The notes below the pieces were generated by a model. The model had not been told where the DNA came from. It saw only the letters and a list, made by a program, of their open reading frames with translations, and did no database searches. 64,000 nucleotides of DNA from Paralvinella palmiformis (lineage: Eukaryota; Annelida; Polychaeta; Terebellida; Alvinellidae). A program made the position numbers and the translations under genes. This document shows positions 50,938-63,684 of this stretch, one piece after another. The stretch's first letter is position 1; every line of letters starts with the position of its first letter. The stretch lies in contig JAODUP010000550.1 in the NCBI GenBank assembly GCA_025642065.1, positions 365,501 through 429,500 of the forward strand, read 5' to 3'.

Positions 50938-51609
50938 AGAAGCACAGTACGATGGCCATGTCGACGGATAATGACTGTAATAAGCCCACTGACCTGAAAA
51001 GAAAACAGGTCAATGCAAAAAGAAACGAACACTTGTATATTGCTAGATCTAGAAAGACAAGTTTTATATTGTTATTTGAAATATATGTATGTCTAATAAA
51101 CAACTTAATGCGAGGCGATGAGCTGCCCAAAATTCTGAAATCTGATTTAATACTACTACTATTATAGTACTGATAGACTACTAGTAAGCTTAGTAGTACC
51201 ACTACAGAGCTGCTGATTGTTATCATCAACTCTGTGGTATGATCTACGTTGTATAAGGCATTTTTTATTTATCAATTGGGATACTCACTTGATTAAACGA
51301 CTGTTATTTGTTGGTCTAATTAGTTGTTTTATAAAACATCTAGCCGATGACATACAAATTGCGCCCTTGAACATTGCCCCAACTGTACATACACTCTCTC
51401 TAGATGGAGCCGGTTAACTTCTTTAAAACATCGGTGTAAGAGAACTGATGATGCGTGTCAGTGCATGTCCGCCTCCATTCACACTCCATACATTCCCAAC
51501 TGAAAAGAGAGACCTGGCAGCACGGCTTAAGTGGGCCAAGGCGGTTTATCGGAAACGAACAAATGAATAAAAAACTGGCAACCGTCCGCAAATGACTTCA
51601 TGAACTAGA

Positions 51610-52500
51610 GTTCTAAGTTATTGTTCAGAAAGACCTGATTACTTGCTTTTGAGATTGGTCCTCACTGAGGACCAATCCACAGTGCTGTGACTACATCGCC
51701 AGCTGTTGAGAATACCCTCTAGGGTGGAATTGAAGTCCCAGGGATGGTGAGATAACGTTGGTCCGATTTGTCCAGGAAAGAATACCGAGAGGATTTCTTC
51801 TTCTACCAGTCTGTGACAGAATCCTTCAGCGAAATGGAGATCTTCTTCTTGCATCTGGCAATCTTCTGGTGTATTTGTGATGTCAATGATTGAGTTTTCG
51901 ACTCATCAACACCTTACTCACCAACATCTTACCCAAATAAATCCCCTAATACAGTTTTCGTTTGCTTTGGTTCATCAACATCTGAATCAGATAGAGATGG
52001 CTGGCTCGTCAGAGGAGGAGCAACCTCACCACTGCAGGATAAAGTGGATTCTTGCTGACTGACTTGAAAGTGTTAAAATGCAAATTGAAAAATAAGTTCA
52101 GTCTAGACACATGCATATTAATACATCAGTTACAAGTTTTAGCTTTAGTAAAAAGAAATAGCAGAAACATAAAATTTACATCAGGAACATGTACCTAAAT
52201 TAGCTTTAGTTATTAGTTAAGCCCACATATGAAATAAGGAACTTAATAGGAGACTTCCACTTCCTAAAGAACTGGGACTGTATATAGTGAAGCTTGAGTT
52301 ATAAAGTTATTAGAGAAAATATTTAATATGGGTTGACTACCAACGGTCCGTAACTACCCACTTCACTCTATTTAATTAATTGGCAACTCATAAATGTTGT
52401 AGGGCCTATATTGCGTGGCTCATACTTTGGCTTCAGAAGATGCAGGATCTCTTTAAATCCTCGCTTCTCCACCACTGTGTATGGTCTCAGATTTTCACTA
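51610..52500 (-). pseudogene. hAT transposase relic, internally deleted
   Basis: Two segments match hAT (ZBED-type) transposases on the minus strand. At 52409-52492: RPYTVVEKRGFKEILHLLKP then KYEPRNI, the region before the catalytic core. At 51614-51860: YLTIPGTSIPP, a stop, RVFSTAGDVVTA and then VFLNNNLEL with a stop, the C-terminal dimerisation domain. The roughly 350 bp between them is far too short for the DDE core, and stops and frameshifts are present. Confidence 0.8.
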
Positions 52501-52859
52501 TGAATTTCCAGATTTAGTTTGTGATGGCAGTCGATCGTGGAGAGTTGAACGGCATCTTTTCTTTAACGTGTCATTTTTCTTTCAACGTATGTTGCTTTGC
52601 TACGGGATGGGGAAGTGGCTAGCTGTCACTGTCAGATAGACGAATTTTACGGGTGATGTCTGTTTAAATGCTGGATCATGTATTTCCAGACTTATATTAC
52701 GATCCTGGTCTGAGTGCACACTGCGGAAGAATGACGTGCAATTTTTTTTAAATCGAAATAAACTGCGGTTTGCAAATTGAAAAACTGTGAATTGAACCGA
52801 AGGACTAAAACCGCGAATACTATGAACCGCAATTAATAGTCGCAACACCTCCGATGTAC

Positions 52860-54440
52860 CATAGGTTGTACCGAAAATTTCATAGAGCGTCCTTGTGATC
52901 TAGAACTGCAGGGTATCTCATTAAGTGGTTATAAAAAATAAAATGTCTTGGTGGCATCACACAAAATGAACCAGTGGCGCCTCAAGCGACCGGAGGTATT
53001 TCTCAGATAAACAAAAGTTCTCTGGTTGTCCACATGTGATCGTGTACATGTGTGCGATGGTTGAAATGAATTGCCAATACTAGTACTAAATGCTACATGA
53101 TCACATACTCTTTTATTAATAAACACTTTAATTGTGCACGCTTGATATTGAAGGAAACAAAGCTCTGAAACTGTAAATAAATAATTAAGTGGTTTCACAG
53201 CCCAGTCACTTAATTAATTCATAGCCTACAATTTGTGATCACTTCACAGCTGATCAGAAAATAATTGAACGTGGGTTAGGTTATTTCACAGCTTTGTGTG
53301 TGGAAGGCGTAGTTTTTTTTTTAATGAAAACAGTTAGATATATATGAGGTAAATGCATACAAATATATTTTCATCATGTCAGTTTATCATAGTCCATCAA
53401 TTTTTATTTATTTGGATATAGATATATAATGATATATACAGCTATTATAACGCAACCATAACACAATTCACCATATATTCATCATGTCCGTTTATCATAT
53501 ATTAACTAAAAAGTATATAAGTTCATTTAAAGTCTACACCTCAATAATATAGACCATGCAATATAGGCCTGCCCAGCTGAGAACAAAGAATATACATGGA
53601 ATATTAACAATGTTTATGTTTGCGTTAACATGTTAGAGATAGAGAAATTAGTACTTTCATACAATAAGCGGCATCAAATCTCTTGTGCCACGGGTTCATC
53701 TATAGTTACAATCAGTCATTTGTTATCAAATGGACAGAATAACCCAAATTGCTTCCACCTCTAAACAACCACTACTACAAAAATATGACATTTAGTTCAG
53801 ATCAGTGAACTGCTTAAAGCTAGACAGAATATACCCAGAGATGTAATAGACACATTCATTGACTACTGTAACAGATAACACCAGTAAATCTGTAACCAAG
53901 AGATTGGCCTGTTTACTTGGTATCTCATCATCATAGAACTTCAAGGACTGAAACAGAACAATACCTTGTAAAATAATGACTTGAACCAAGTGCATACACA
54001 ATGTGTAAACACATGTTTTCCTTTTTTTCAAGTTGGTTAAAGAATTTGATTTGATATGCATTTAAGTTATGAAGAGAAGTATACCAATTAAAGCACATCA
54101 GCTGAACATTCCAGTACTAATTCAGGTGCTGGTAATCCTTCTTTGGTATTAAGATATGAAATGGGCTGACCAAATTTCATGGGTTTGATGCCTTGTTTCT
54201 TAATTAATTAATTTTATAATACCAATTTTCACCATTAATATTTATAAATATTAATTACGATCACAGCTGGCTCTGTCTCCTGTATAGGTCTCCTATCTGT
54301 TAATACCTTCCTCTTTGATTTCAGTGGATGCATGTGGTGGATTTGGTACATCAAAAATAGTTGGAATAGCATTCTAAATAAGTTGTCTGGTTCATGAATT
54401 CCGTTTCAGTGAAATGCATATCATACATTCTACAATTAGT
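52860..54440. other. No recognised gene
   Basis: AT-rich sequence with short ORFs. A minus-strand ORF at 53792-54061 contains NECVYYISGYILSSFKQFTD, faintly like the C-terminal 'YxxGY' segment of some transposases; this is too weak to name. Confidence 0.5.
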
Positions 54441-54450
54441 CTTTGCTAGT

Positions 54451-54788
54451 TCTGCCTCTGGTTCACCACGTGTGTTTATTTAACTCCAAACAACCCCACT
54501 ACGCGTTGCGCGCCCGGAACTCCGAATTTGGAGTTAATCGGAGTAGACACAATTTGTTGCTTTGATAGAAGCTTGTTATGTTGCTACTCAAGTGGAGAAA
54601 TCGGTAGTATACAGGTGTTCGATATCACAAATAGAGAAAATGTTCTTCTGTTTTATAACTTTGCATTGCCAGTAAAAATAAATGACGACTGCTTCTTCTT
54701 ATTTGTATTTACTGCCTCTGGTTCACCACATGTGTTTCTTTATCCAGAAATAATCCCACTACGCATTGCGCGCCCGGAACTCCGATTT
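54451..54788. repeat. 76-bp direct repeats 262 bp apart
   Basis: Copies at 54451-54526 and 54713-54788 share TGCCTCTGGTTCACCAC, GTGTGTTT and CGCGCCCGGAACTCCGA. The spacer continues an open frame of about 92 codons (54528-54806). The second copy is open in that frame and the first copy has a stop in the matching frame. The nature of the repeat is unknown. Confidence 0.85.
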
Positions 54789-55369
54789 GACTCACTATCA
54801 TTCTAGGGGACCAAGGTTACCAATACGAAATTACCGAAGTCCGAGGTTGCCACGTACCGGCTCGAATCAATCGTGTTATTGGCCAAGAGCTGGCTGCCAA
54901 AGAATATATTTGTCTAGATGATTGACCGGTGACTAGCTCTAGCTCTTTCTTGTATGGTACAAATTTATTTATGTTTGTTACTTGCTGGGGAGAGGTCACC
55001 CTTTTTTCTTTGAATAATTTGGTTCAGGCACTATGGATAGTAGACCTCTCATTGAAAATATTATTTATTTATTTATTAACCTCTATTATTGGAGAAGGAA
55101 CAAACATGCATATAATGGGAGCGGGGTTGGTCTAGTGCTCAATTGGATATTTATTAAATACGTTTATGACTCACATTCACCTGATTGAACTAATGTATTG
55201 TTCATTTCTATTCGGCATTGTTAGCGAACAAAAAACTATACTATGACTATTATTAGACTTAAATTAATTGATTATGATCAACAGCTTTCTTATAAGTGTT
55301 CATAAAATAGTGAAAGTTTAATTGCATTTTTTTTGCATAAAGATAAATGTTTTATTATTTATGTTTATA

Positions 55370-57035
55370 GCATGGAGTACCTACTCCACAATAGAATGAC
55401 GAAGAAGAGTAAACGCGAAGAAGAAGATATGGCTGTAGATATGACAATCGAGATAATGTCAAAGATTGTGCCTGATAAAAGACGCCGCCTGAATAGCGAA
55501 CTAATCTCACCAGAGGCAGGTCCTTCCGAACAGTCTTTGATAACACCCCCCCCCCACCAGCCCTTCCACCATTACAGGACATTGGTAACGAATTACCAGC
55601 TTTTGTTATCGCAGATGAACTTCCTGAGCTTGCATACAATGTTGTCGAGGGAGCTACATGTCGCCAGAAAACCCGCCTAGTCTCTGCCCACAATCATGTC
55701 TTCAATAAAAAGAAAACCTTAACATCAGGGCACTTTGGGTGGCAGAGTTCCGTAAGAAATATAAGTGTTTATTATTCTGCCACTGTAAAGCAGATTGGAG
55801 AAACAATTATAAGTGGAGCTAATCCTCACATCTGTTTGACGAAAGCTTCAGCCTTGCCTGGTGACAAGATAATACACAGCTCCATGGAGAATGTAAGACG
55901 AATACCCACAGCTCAGCCAGCAGTATAGTGAATGATGCACTGAGTTCCCTTCTACCTACAAATGTACCTACCGATTCGTTGCCCCAGCCATCATCATCGA
56001 TGCGTAAATGTAACAGGCTGCGTCACAAACACAGACCCGTTGATCCAGATAGGCTAGATTTTGAAATAGAGCTATCTGCCATTACAGATGATTTTCTGCG
56101 TGCCGATCTTCATGTTGGCAATAAACGTCACCTCGTATTCTATAATGATCGGTTGTTACATCTCCTTTCTTCAGCCAAGAAGTGGTACGCTGACGGGACT
56201 TTCAAGTCAGTGGGCACACCATTTGTGCAGTTGTGGACTATTCATGTCTTTATCTCAAATGGTGATTCCGTAAAACAGCTGCCAATTGTGTTTGTTCTGA
56301 TGTCAGGCAAATCAGCTGAAGACTACAAAAGTGTGCTGAGCCATCTTATGCTACAAAATGACTTTGTCAGCTACAGTGCGTCGTGATGGACTTTGAGGCC
56401 GCTGTCCGGAACGCGGTCCGGGACATGGTGCCCAACGTTGCTAGGAAAGGGTGTCACTTCCACTGGAAACACAGGCCATTTGGCGGAAAGTGCAAGGTCT
56501 AGGGCTCGCTGTGTTATACACATCGGACTTGTCTGTTCAGAAATGTAATCGTAGACTGATGTGTCTCTCATTTCTTCCACACGAACATATCACATTACTC
56601 TTTACAAACATGATACTACTATACATACAAATATCACCTATGCCCCCACTTATTCGTCAACTTTTAAACTACCTACAAACAATTTGGATTTATAACAACA
56701 TTTGGCCCCTGCTTCCTGGTCCATCTTCAACCGTGCAGTGGGGACCAAAAATGGCCGCGAGGGGTGGCATATAGGCGTTTATATGCAAAGATTCGCCGAC
56801 AACATCTCCCTTTTAGCAATTAGTTCAAGTATTACACCGGGAGACTCAAGTGGTAGATATACAGATACAGTGTATGGCGGACGACAAACTTCGTGGACAT
56901 CTGAGGCGCAAGCACAAATCAGACCAGGCACTCATACTGGCTGTCTGGGATAAGTTTACCGCTGGAAATTTACCTCCCAAAGAAATACTCAGCGATATCA
57001 GTCAGATCTACAAGCCGTGTGTATATATTCGCTGA
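55370..57035 (+). pseudogene. FLYWCH/MULE transposase relic
   Basis: A Mutator-like transposase in pieces. A FLYWCH-type finger at 55620-55850 (TRLVSAHNHVF ... SATVKQIGETIISGANPHIC) has lost expected cysteines. The catalytic domain follows: RHLVFYNDRLLHLLSSAKKW then YADGTFKSVG (first Asp, 56192), FVLMSGKSAEDYKSVLSHL, VVMDFEAAVRNAV (second Asp, 56389), a Cys-His-Phe-His-Trp motif, QAIWRKVQGLGL, and GREGWH (catalytic Glu, 56759). Frameshifts near 55550, 55925, 56380 and 56470 and stops make it inactive. It ends at a stop near 57035 next to a LINE. Confidence 0.88.
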
Positions 57036-57039
57036 TAAA

Positions 57040-58210
57040 TATAATAATAATAATATATAAAATTTACATAGCGCCCTATATAACCTGTAAGAAGGTTACT
57101 CTAAGGCGCTTGACAATAAATAATTATATGGATGTAACAGATTTACATCTTTAAAAATACACAATTCTTTCCAGCCAAATGCATAATATATTCAGCTAGG
57201 AAAAGCTGAAACAAAAAGATTAGATTTTATCTTCTTTTTGAAGGTATCACGGGTCTTGCACTTTCTGATGGTTACTGGAAGATTATTCCATAAGGTTGCA
57301 GCAACCTTTCTGAAACATCTATTACGTATGTCACTTCACGTGTTGTTGGTACGGCTAAGAATGCTCCAGACTCAGACCGCATCGGCTGATACGGAACAAC
57401 AAGTTCCTCTAAGTATTGAGTAGGCAGTCCCTTGAAGTGCCTTAAAAGTGTACATTAAAATCTTGTACTACAACCTATATATAACCGGAAGCCAATGCAG
57501 GGAGTTCAAGACTGATGTTATATGTTCTCTTTTATAAGTGTGAGTGACTAACCTGGCAGAAGAATTCTGTACTTTCTGTAGCTGTGTCATCAGTGTGCTT
57601 GGAAGACCATACACGAGAGCGCTGCCCTAATCTAGCCTAGATGTTATCAGGGCGTGTGCCAGTGTTTTGCAAGCATCCGATGTGATGTACCGCCTGATAT
57701 GACCAATATTACGAATTTGGTAATAACAGACTTTGGATATTGCATTTACTTGCCTCTCCATGGTCATGGATGTATCAAAATATACACCTAAGTTCTTCAC
57801 TGACGATGCTACAGATGCAACAGTATTATTACCTACCAGAAGCCGTAATTCCTCATTTATCTTAACCTGATGTTTTGGGTTAAAGATAATGAGCTCTGTC
57901 TTTTACTTGTTTAACTTAAGCATGTTTGCACTCATCCAAGTACTGATATCAGCCAAACAAGCTTCCAATTTCTTCGCAACGTCGGACCATGTTTTGAGCA
58001 TGATAGCAAATTATGTCGGCTACATATCGCACCAATTGGTTTTGAATACAAACAGTACTTACGTGGTCCAACTACCGATCCTTGTGGCACCCCAAAATTC
58101 AGGCACTTACCTTCTGATGTCGTCATTCCTATGGCAACACACTGAGATCTGTCACTGAGATAAGATTTGATCCAGGAGATGACACTATTAAATGTTTGAT
58201 GCTCATCCAT
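57040..58210 (-). mobile_element. CR1-like LINE, 5'-truncated relic
   Basis: Minus strand. A reverse transcriptase fragment at 57932-58210 reads ISWIKSYLSDRSQCVAIG ... FGVPQGSVVGP ... YSKPIG, the RT region before the YADD box. The 3' half follows (ISTWMSANMLKLNK, KVCYYQIRNIGHIRRYITSD), then LHWLPV-type sequence near 57490. The 3' end is GCGCTATGTAAATTTT plus (ATT)n at 57040. Stops and frameshifts throughout. It abuts the MULE relic and may have inserted into it. Confidence 0.85.
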
Positions 58211-58489
58211 AGTGTATTCGTATTGCTAATTATATTGTCTTATGTTTCATCCAGTGGGTATTTGTACTGTATTTCTGTTTTATATTTTGTATATATGTAT
58301 TATATTGAATCATTGTAAATATTAGTGCCTTAAATTGTGTGACAATAAATATCAATGTCATATGCCATTATATATACACGTAATATCAATATTTGTGTCA
58401 ATAGTTAATATTATTGTTAAAAACATTATAAAAACATTTAGCATCAAACATTTAATATAAAAGAAATAATTTATTATCGAGGGCGAAGT

Positions 58490-58580
58490 GTCCATTTTTG
58501 TGAGGGCGACGTGTCCATCGGGGCGAACTTTTAAAGGGGCGAGGTAACCGTTCAGGTCAATGAGTGGGCGATTGGTTTTA
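58490..58580. repeat. GGGCGA-type short repeats, possible element end
   Basis: GAGGGCGAAGTGTCC, GAGGGCGACGTGTCC, GGGGCGAACTT and GGGGCGAGG occur within 80 bp. Such repeated words are typical of the ends of DNA transposons and could mark a terminus of the interrupted MULE; this is inference. Confidence 0.4.
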
Positions 58581-58603
58581 ATTTTTGAGAGCGAACTTTA
58601 AAG

Positions 58604-58681
58604 ATGGCGCTAAGTTCGTTTCTTTTAGTCTGATCTTCTTGCTGCTAATTACGTACTGCTGTTTTGTTTCACTTGTTCGTG
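58604..58681 (+). promoter_or_regulatory. Candidate first exon with YY1-like AAGATGGCGC
   Basis: AAAGATGGCGCTAAGTTCG is a YY1-like motif often found at transcription starts. A consensus donor (CGT followed by gtaagg, near 58681) follows about 75 bp later. It could be a 5'UTR exon of a plus-strand gene running to the right; there is no direct evidence. Confidence 0.2.
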
Positions 58682-59109
58682 TAAGGTTAATTCATTTACA
58701 TTATCTTATTTTAAGCATATTATTATTATTAATTACTGAATATGAACGCCAATAATCTAGCATGTGGAATGATGTTTGAACTTTTTGTGGAAATGATCGT
58801 CAGATCGTTGTATTTTACGACCACGCGGTCTAGCTTTGTGCGGGCTAATTTTTCTGTACTGATTTAGATTTACTATCGCCAACGTCTAGCCGTGTACTTC
58901 TAACCGAATTTGACATTATAATGTTTGCAAGTTTTTGACAGAGCTTTCATAATTGTGATGTCAAACTGGAATAGAAATACAGGGCTATTATTAAAAACAA
59001 ATTCACACCAGTAAATGGGAACCCGCTCAAACACTACATACACTGATACAGTACTTTAAACGTTTAGTACACCGCGTCAGCAAATGTCGCTTATATTAAT
59101 ATATACAGA

Positions 59110-59165
59110 GACCCCATTTCTCTCTCTCTATATATATATATATAATATATATATATAGAGAGAGG
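59110..59165. repeat. CTCTCTCTA(TA)nTAGAGAGAG palindrome
   Basis: A TA run with TC on one side and GA on the other, giving a near-perfect 56-bp hairpin. Confidence 0.85.
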
Positions 59166-60079
59166 TTATCCATAATGTCCAAACTTTTGTTTAGGTATAG
59201 TTAAAGTCAAATAAGATGAACAATAAATAACAAGAAACAATTCCATCAAAATATTCATTGTTGAATTTGGACTGAGGAAGGCTTTTCAGTTTGTGTCTGC
59301 TGGTATACTAATATCCAGTTGAGGTTGGTTATGCAACCAATTGATATAAATATATGTTTAATAAAGACACATATAAAAGCTCAAAAGGAGATTAAATGGG
59401 GTCTCCTGCACAGAATTTCCAGTTGAGAGATAGAATTTTGTTCCAATTCTGATTCCAATTTTTTTCTGAATTTAAAAAATAGTTGTCCCTACAGCGATAT
59501 GGATTTGGCCTCTTAATTGTACTGTGCATAACACTCATTCTGGCTTTTTAATTCATGAATATAACTGGTATGAATCTATTCCACAAACTGCATTCTTATT
59601 GATATATGATGGAATGCAGTTAATTAATAGCCTTTGATTAGTGCAGTTTAATTAATTGTATGTTATTCCTTTCATGCAATGATAAGTGGTTGCATGGTCC
59701 AACAGTTAGTTTGTTCACGTCACAGTGCCCTATTTTGTGGTAGACAGTTCCATGTTTGAGGACCCAGCTGTATTATGCTATGACTTTGTATGAGAAGCAG
59801 TTAATGTGTATTTTGTGTGCATTTAATTGGTATGATATAAAGTGGCTGGTAATGTGGAAATGTTGATTTAGCGATAATTTAAATAGGTCTTTTAATGAAG
59901 GTGGCAATAAGCCCTTTAGAAATGGGAGCACAGATCTTTCAACTTTACAAATCTGTTAACAATTGATATAAATCTATTAATTTTAGGAAGTGAATGTGTA
60001 TAAACATTGGTGTGCCATACAGTGTATTCCTGGAATAATTCTTCTAACACTTGAATAATTATTAAATTTGATAAATGAA

Positions 60080-61600
60080 CATAACATGTTGCTCCTCATA
60101 ATGTAAAGCCATATGTTAAGTATGGCTAGATGAGAGAATAATAGAGTTTACTTAAGTGTTTTTTGGCAGGATGTATTTAACTTTATGAATTGCAAAAAGT
60201 CTTCATGATATTTTCTTTCCCATCATATTGATATGTGCATCCTATTTTAACTTTTCATTGCTATACATTCCCAACAAAATTTCACATTTGGTTTTCTGTA
60301 TATTACTGTCAAATAACTGAAAATCTTTGCTGGTGTCTTGTTGCCTTCCCATACGGTGGAACTGTACTAACCTATTTTGCAACCCTTCCCATTTTAAAAT
60401 GGGACCTTCCTGTTTAGCACCCACACTGCAAGCCTTATTTGCTGTAAGATGAGCAGCCTGTTTTGCAACCATTTGATTCAGCACAACATCGGCATGATCA
60501 GATCATGATAAATTTGATCATGCACCATTTTGTAAAATATTAATTTATTTTCGCATTTGTATATGTATGTACTTATTTATATAATTATGTAGATATAATG
60601 CCCTTAATAATAATTTTTGAAAACAGTATATTTTTGGTTGTTGAATCAGTCCCCTGTGTATTTAGATTCTAAATACACAGGTAAGATTGATTCATTATCA
60701 TCTAATGATTTACATTATCAATAACAAATTTAGTGACAGTGTCAGTAGTTCTGTAATTGGTCTAAATCTAAACCATTTGTGATTAGAAAATCATGCAATT
60801 CTGGAAAGAGATATAATCTTTTGTGTACTATTCTTTCAAGTATTTCTGAGACAGATGTTAATAACAAGATAGGCTTATAATTAGAAAATCTGTCTTCTGC
60901 CATAGCCTTATATCTGGGAAACCCCAGTTTACATGGATTTATCTATCAGTATACTTATTGGTGTTGATATCGTATCATCAACTGATTTAAGGAAATGTCA
61001 GTTTATCATGACCAGCACTTTTCTTGGGCTTAAGAACTTTCATAATTTTGTAAATTTCGTTGGGATAGGAAGGTGTCATAAAAAACTATGTAGATTTCAT
61101 AATCTGTTGCTGTGTAGAAGATAACTGGAACTCTCAGTGAGTGCAGGTATTTGATGTGCATGTTTTGATCCAATATTATCATGAAGTAATTGAAAAGTTA
61201 TCAGCTATTTCTTTATAATATGATTTTGTTGTAAATGTTTGAGAGTTACTTGTTTTGTCATTAGTTTTACCTATTATACTGTTTATAGATTTCCAGGTAT
61301 TTTTGATATCATTTTAAAATTTATCAAATATTTGGAAGTAGTGGGTTTTCTTTGCCATACGTTTTAACTTCTTATGAAGATTTCTGTATCTTATATTTTT
61401 ATATGTCTCATCAGTATGTATCTTCCATGAAATTTGTGAATTTTTTGCACTTTCATGATAATGTTAAAAGGCCTAGGTCATCCATGGGTCCCTTGTGATA
61501 TATTTAGGTGCATGTAAATCAGTTATTGTATCCAATTTATTTGTAAAGTCTTAATTTGTTCCATCAGTATCTACATTATTTAAAAAATAATTTTGAACTT
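60080..61600 (-). mobile_element. Non-LTR LINE relic, Jockey-like RT
   Basis: On the minus strand: near 61440, DPWM and ETYKNIRYRNLHKKLKRMAK; near 61060, NEIYKIMKVLKPKKSAGHDK; near 60890, RFSNYKPILLLTSVSEILER then IVHKRLYLF; near 60730, a frameshifted TDTVTKFVIDN; near 60260, a late segment (ISMKTFCNS, HPAKKHLSKLYYSLI, PYLTYGFTL). These are successive blocks of a Jockey-type reverse transcriptase ORF2. Stops are frequent and the YADD region is missing, replaced by a palindromic stretch. Endonuclease not identified. Confidence 0.8.
60653..60681. repeat. Perfect 12-bp hairpin
   Basis: CCTGTGTATTTA and its exact complement TAAATACACAGG around a 5-base loop, inside the LINE relic where the RT catalytic region should be. 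Confidence 0.9.
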
Positions 61601-61799
61601 TTTTAGTCATATTTACATAAATATATTGTTCCAATCTTGACATCATGCCCTCTATAGTTGAACAATAACACCAAATGGCATCACACCCACTCTTAATTGT
61701 TAATGTTTTCATAATTACCAAACAAGAACATTATGTTTACAGTAGCATGAGACTTGTACATGTTATGAGGAAATAAAGAACATAAATAAATACAAAATT

Positions 61800-63590
61800 C
61801 TGATCACTAGTTTACATTATATTTCCAAATTTATAAAAATAAACTTCTGTTTGTCATGATTGATTTTCTACCTAAATTAAACTATATTTCTAGGACTTTA
61901 TATATCTCTTTAGTATGTATTATTGTCATGTAAAGTTAGACCCATACATGCAATGCTACTTTGAAGAACTATTTTAATGAAGAATAAATTTTCTTCAGTT
62001 AATGGCAGAACTGGAAACTTACATTTGTAATATATACAGGAACAAAAAAGACTATTAATGTCGAACAACTCTAAATTAACTCACTAATGTAACAATATTA
62101 TTGTAAAACACTGTGACTTATGGGACTCACTACAGTTACATCAAGAACAACCCAAATCCATTCAGAAAAGTTGGTACTTTTGACATCATGCCCTATATAG
62201 GGGTAATTGTTGTTATTTCTGCAGACTGGCGTTCTGAAGATAAAAGCGGATACATTTTCTTTAGTTTCATTCTGAAATGTATTTGGTAACAAAGCTATCT
62301 ATCCTACTCTTAGTTTTGGTGATTAGTTTAAGTTTGGACATTTTAGCCACATAACATAAAACTAATACAATTTTGAAAGATTCATATTTAAAAATTGTTA
62401 TTAACTTTTACCTAAATAAATGCTATTAGTTTGGTTGATAGTACCTAAAATTAGAACAAGTTTAAAATCACTTCATAGTATGAATATCATATTAGTAACA
62501 TCTTATGAGTTTTTAGGCTTGTCTATATAATAGACTTGTATAAATAGCAACAAGATTCTGTGTAAGAGTGAGATCTGTGTAATACTGATAGAGCCCTTTA
62601 GTACATTGTTTTTATGGTATGTATTCCTATATTTTATTATTTGAGTGTTGTGGCTAATAATTTAATAAAAATTTGGAAATAATTTATTCATATCTGAATG
62701 AACGCCTAGGAATTATGTTTTGTTTTAATAATTGATTACCATAGTTAAAATATATACACCTAAACACCTTGTCTGATATGTTCATGAAATAACCTGGGCT
62801 CAGACTGGTCATCATATTTTTGCATGCTTTCATTGTATATAAACATCAGATGGTAAATCGTGTTGAAACGATCACATGCTAGATTATGTATACTCCAAAT
62901 GTCTGACATTCTAAATGTATATATTCTCTACCTGTTTTGTGTACTTTTCAGTGGCTTCTCAACTAAGACTGGCGTGGGAATATATGATCTCTAACCATCA
63001 TGCTTAACTGTTGAATCCATAAGTGCCTGTCCAATTACTTCATTTAAAAAAAAGAGTGCTGGATCTTATCTAGAAGTAGAATATCAGGTACTCAGCAGTA
63101 TAGTAAGATCTTAGAATCTTCAGCAAAAGAGCATTATCATTAATGTTAAATTTTGTTTGGTATATGGAAAACATAGATAAATGAATAAGTGGATAGGCTA
63201 TATTATTATTAAACACATGTATGCATAATACACTAAATATTTTAACTTACTTAAATAGTGGAAAAGGTCTGCCATTTTTCCGAATGGTATTTCTAAAACA
63301 TTAATGAGTAGATGACCAGAATGGTAATAATATTAACAAAAATATGCTATGGTTTAGACCTTTTTTATATTTTGTATTGAAACCTCCAATTCTTTTCTAT
63401 ATTTTTGTTACTAAAATATATCATAAGAAATGTACAAAATAAATAGTTTTCTACAGATTAATTTCTGTATCAAGGTCACTGATACCAATCTGTTGTTTTA
63501 ATGTGGGATGAAATAATTTGATTTGATCAAATTAATCTTGTAGCATTCTTCATTGTTATATTAATTCATTTTTGGTTTGATGTATTTCAG
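61800..63590. other. No recognised gene
   Basis: Very AT-rich (over 70% by eye) sequence with only short ORFs. A good acceptor (gatgtatttcag) lies at about 63590, just before the zinc-finger relic. Confidence 0.5.
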
Positions 63591-63684
63591 ATTAATAGTG
63601 TGGAATGACAGAAATCAGAAATATCTGATATATAGGAGAGTTTTATTAATAATGCTAACTTCAAGAGTTCTATGACACATGATA

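Noticed and set aside
57932..58210. GVPQGSV motif as a sign of a virus
   Set aside because: The flanking blocks and the (ATT)n 3' end are those of a CR1-like non-LTR retrotransposon.
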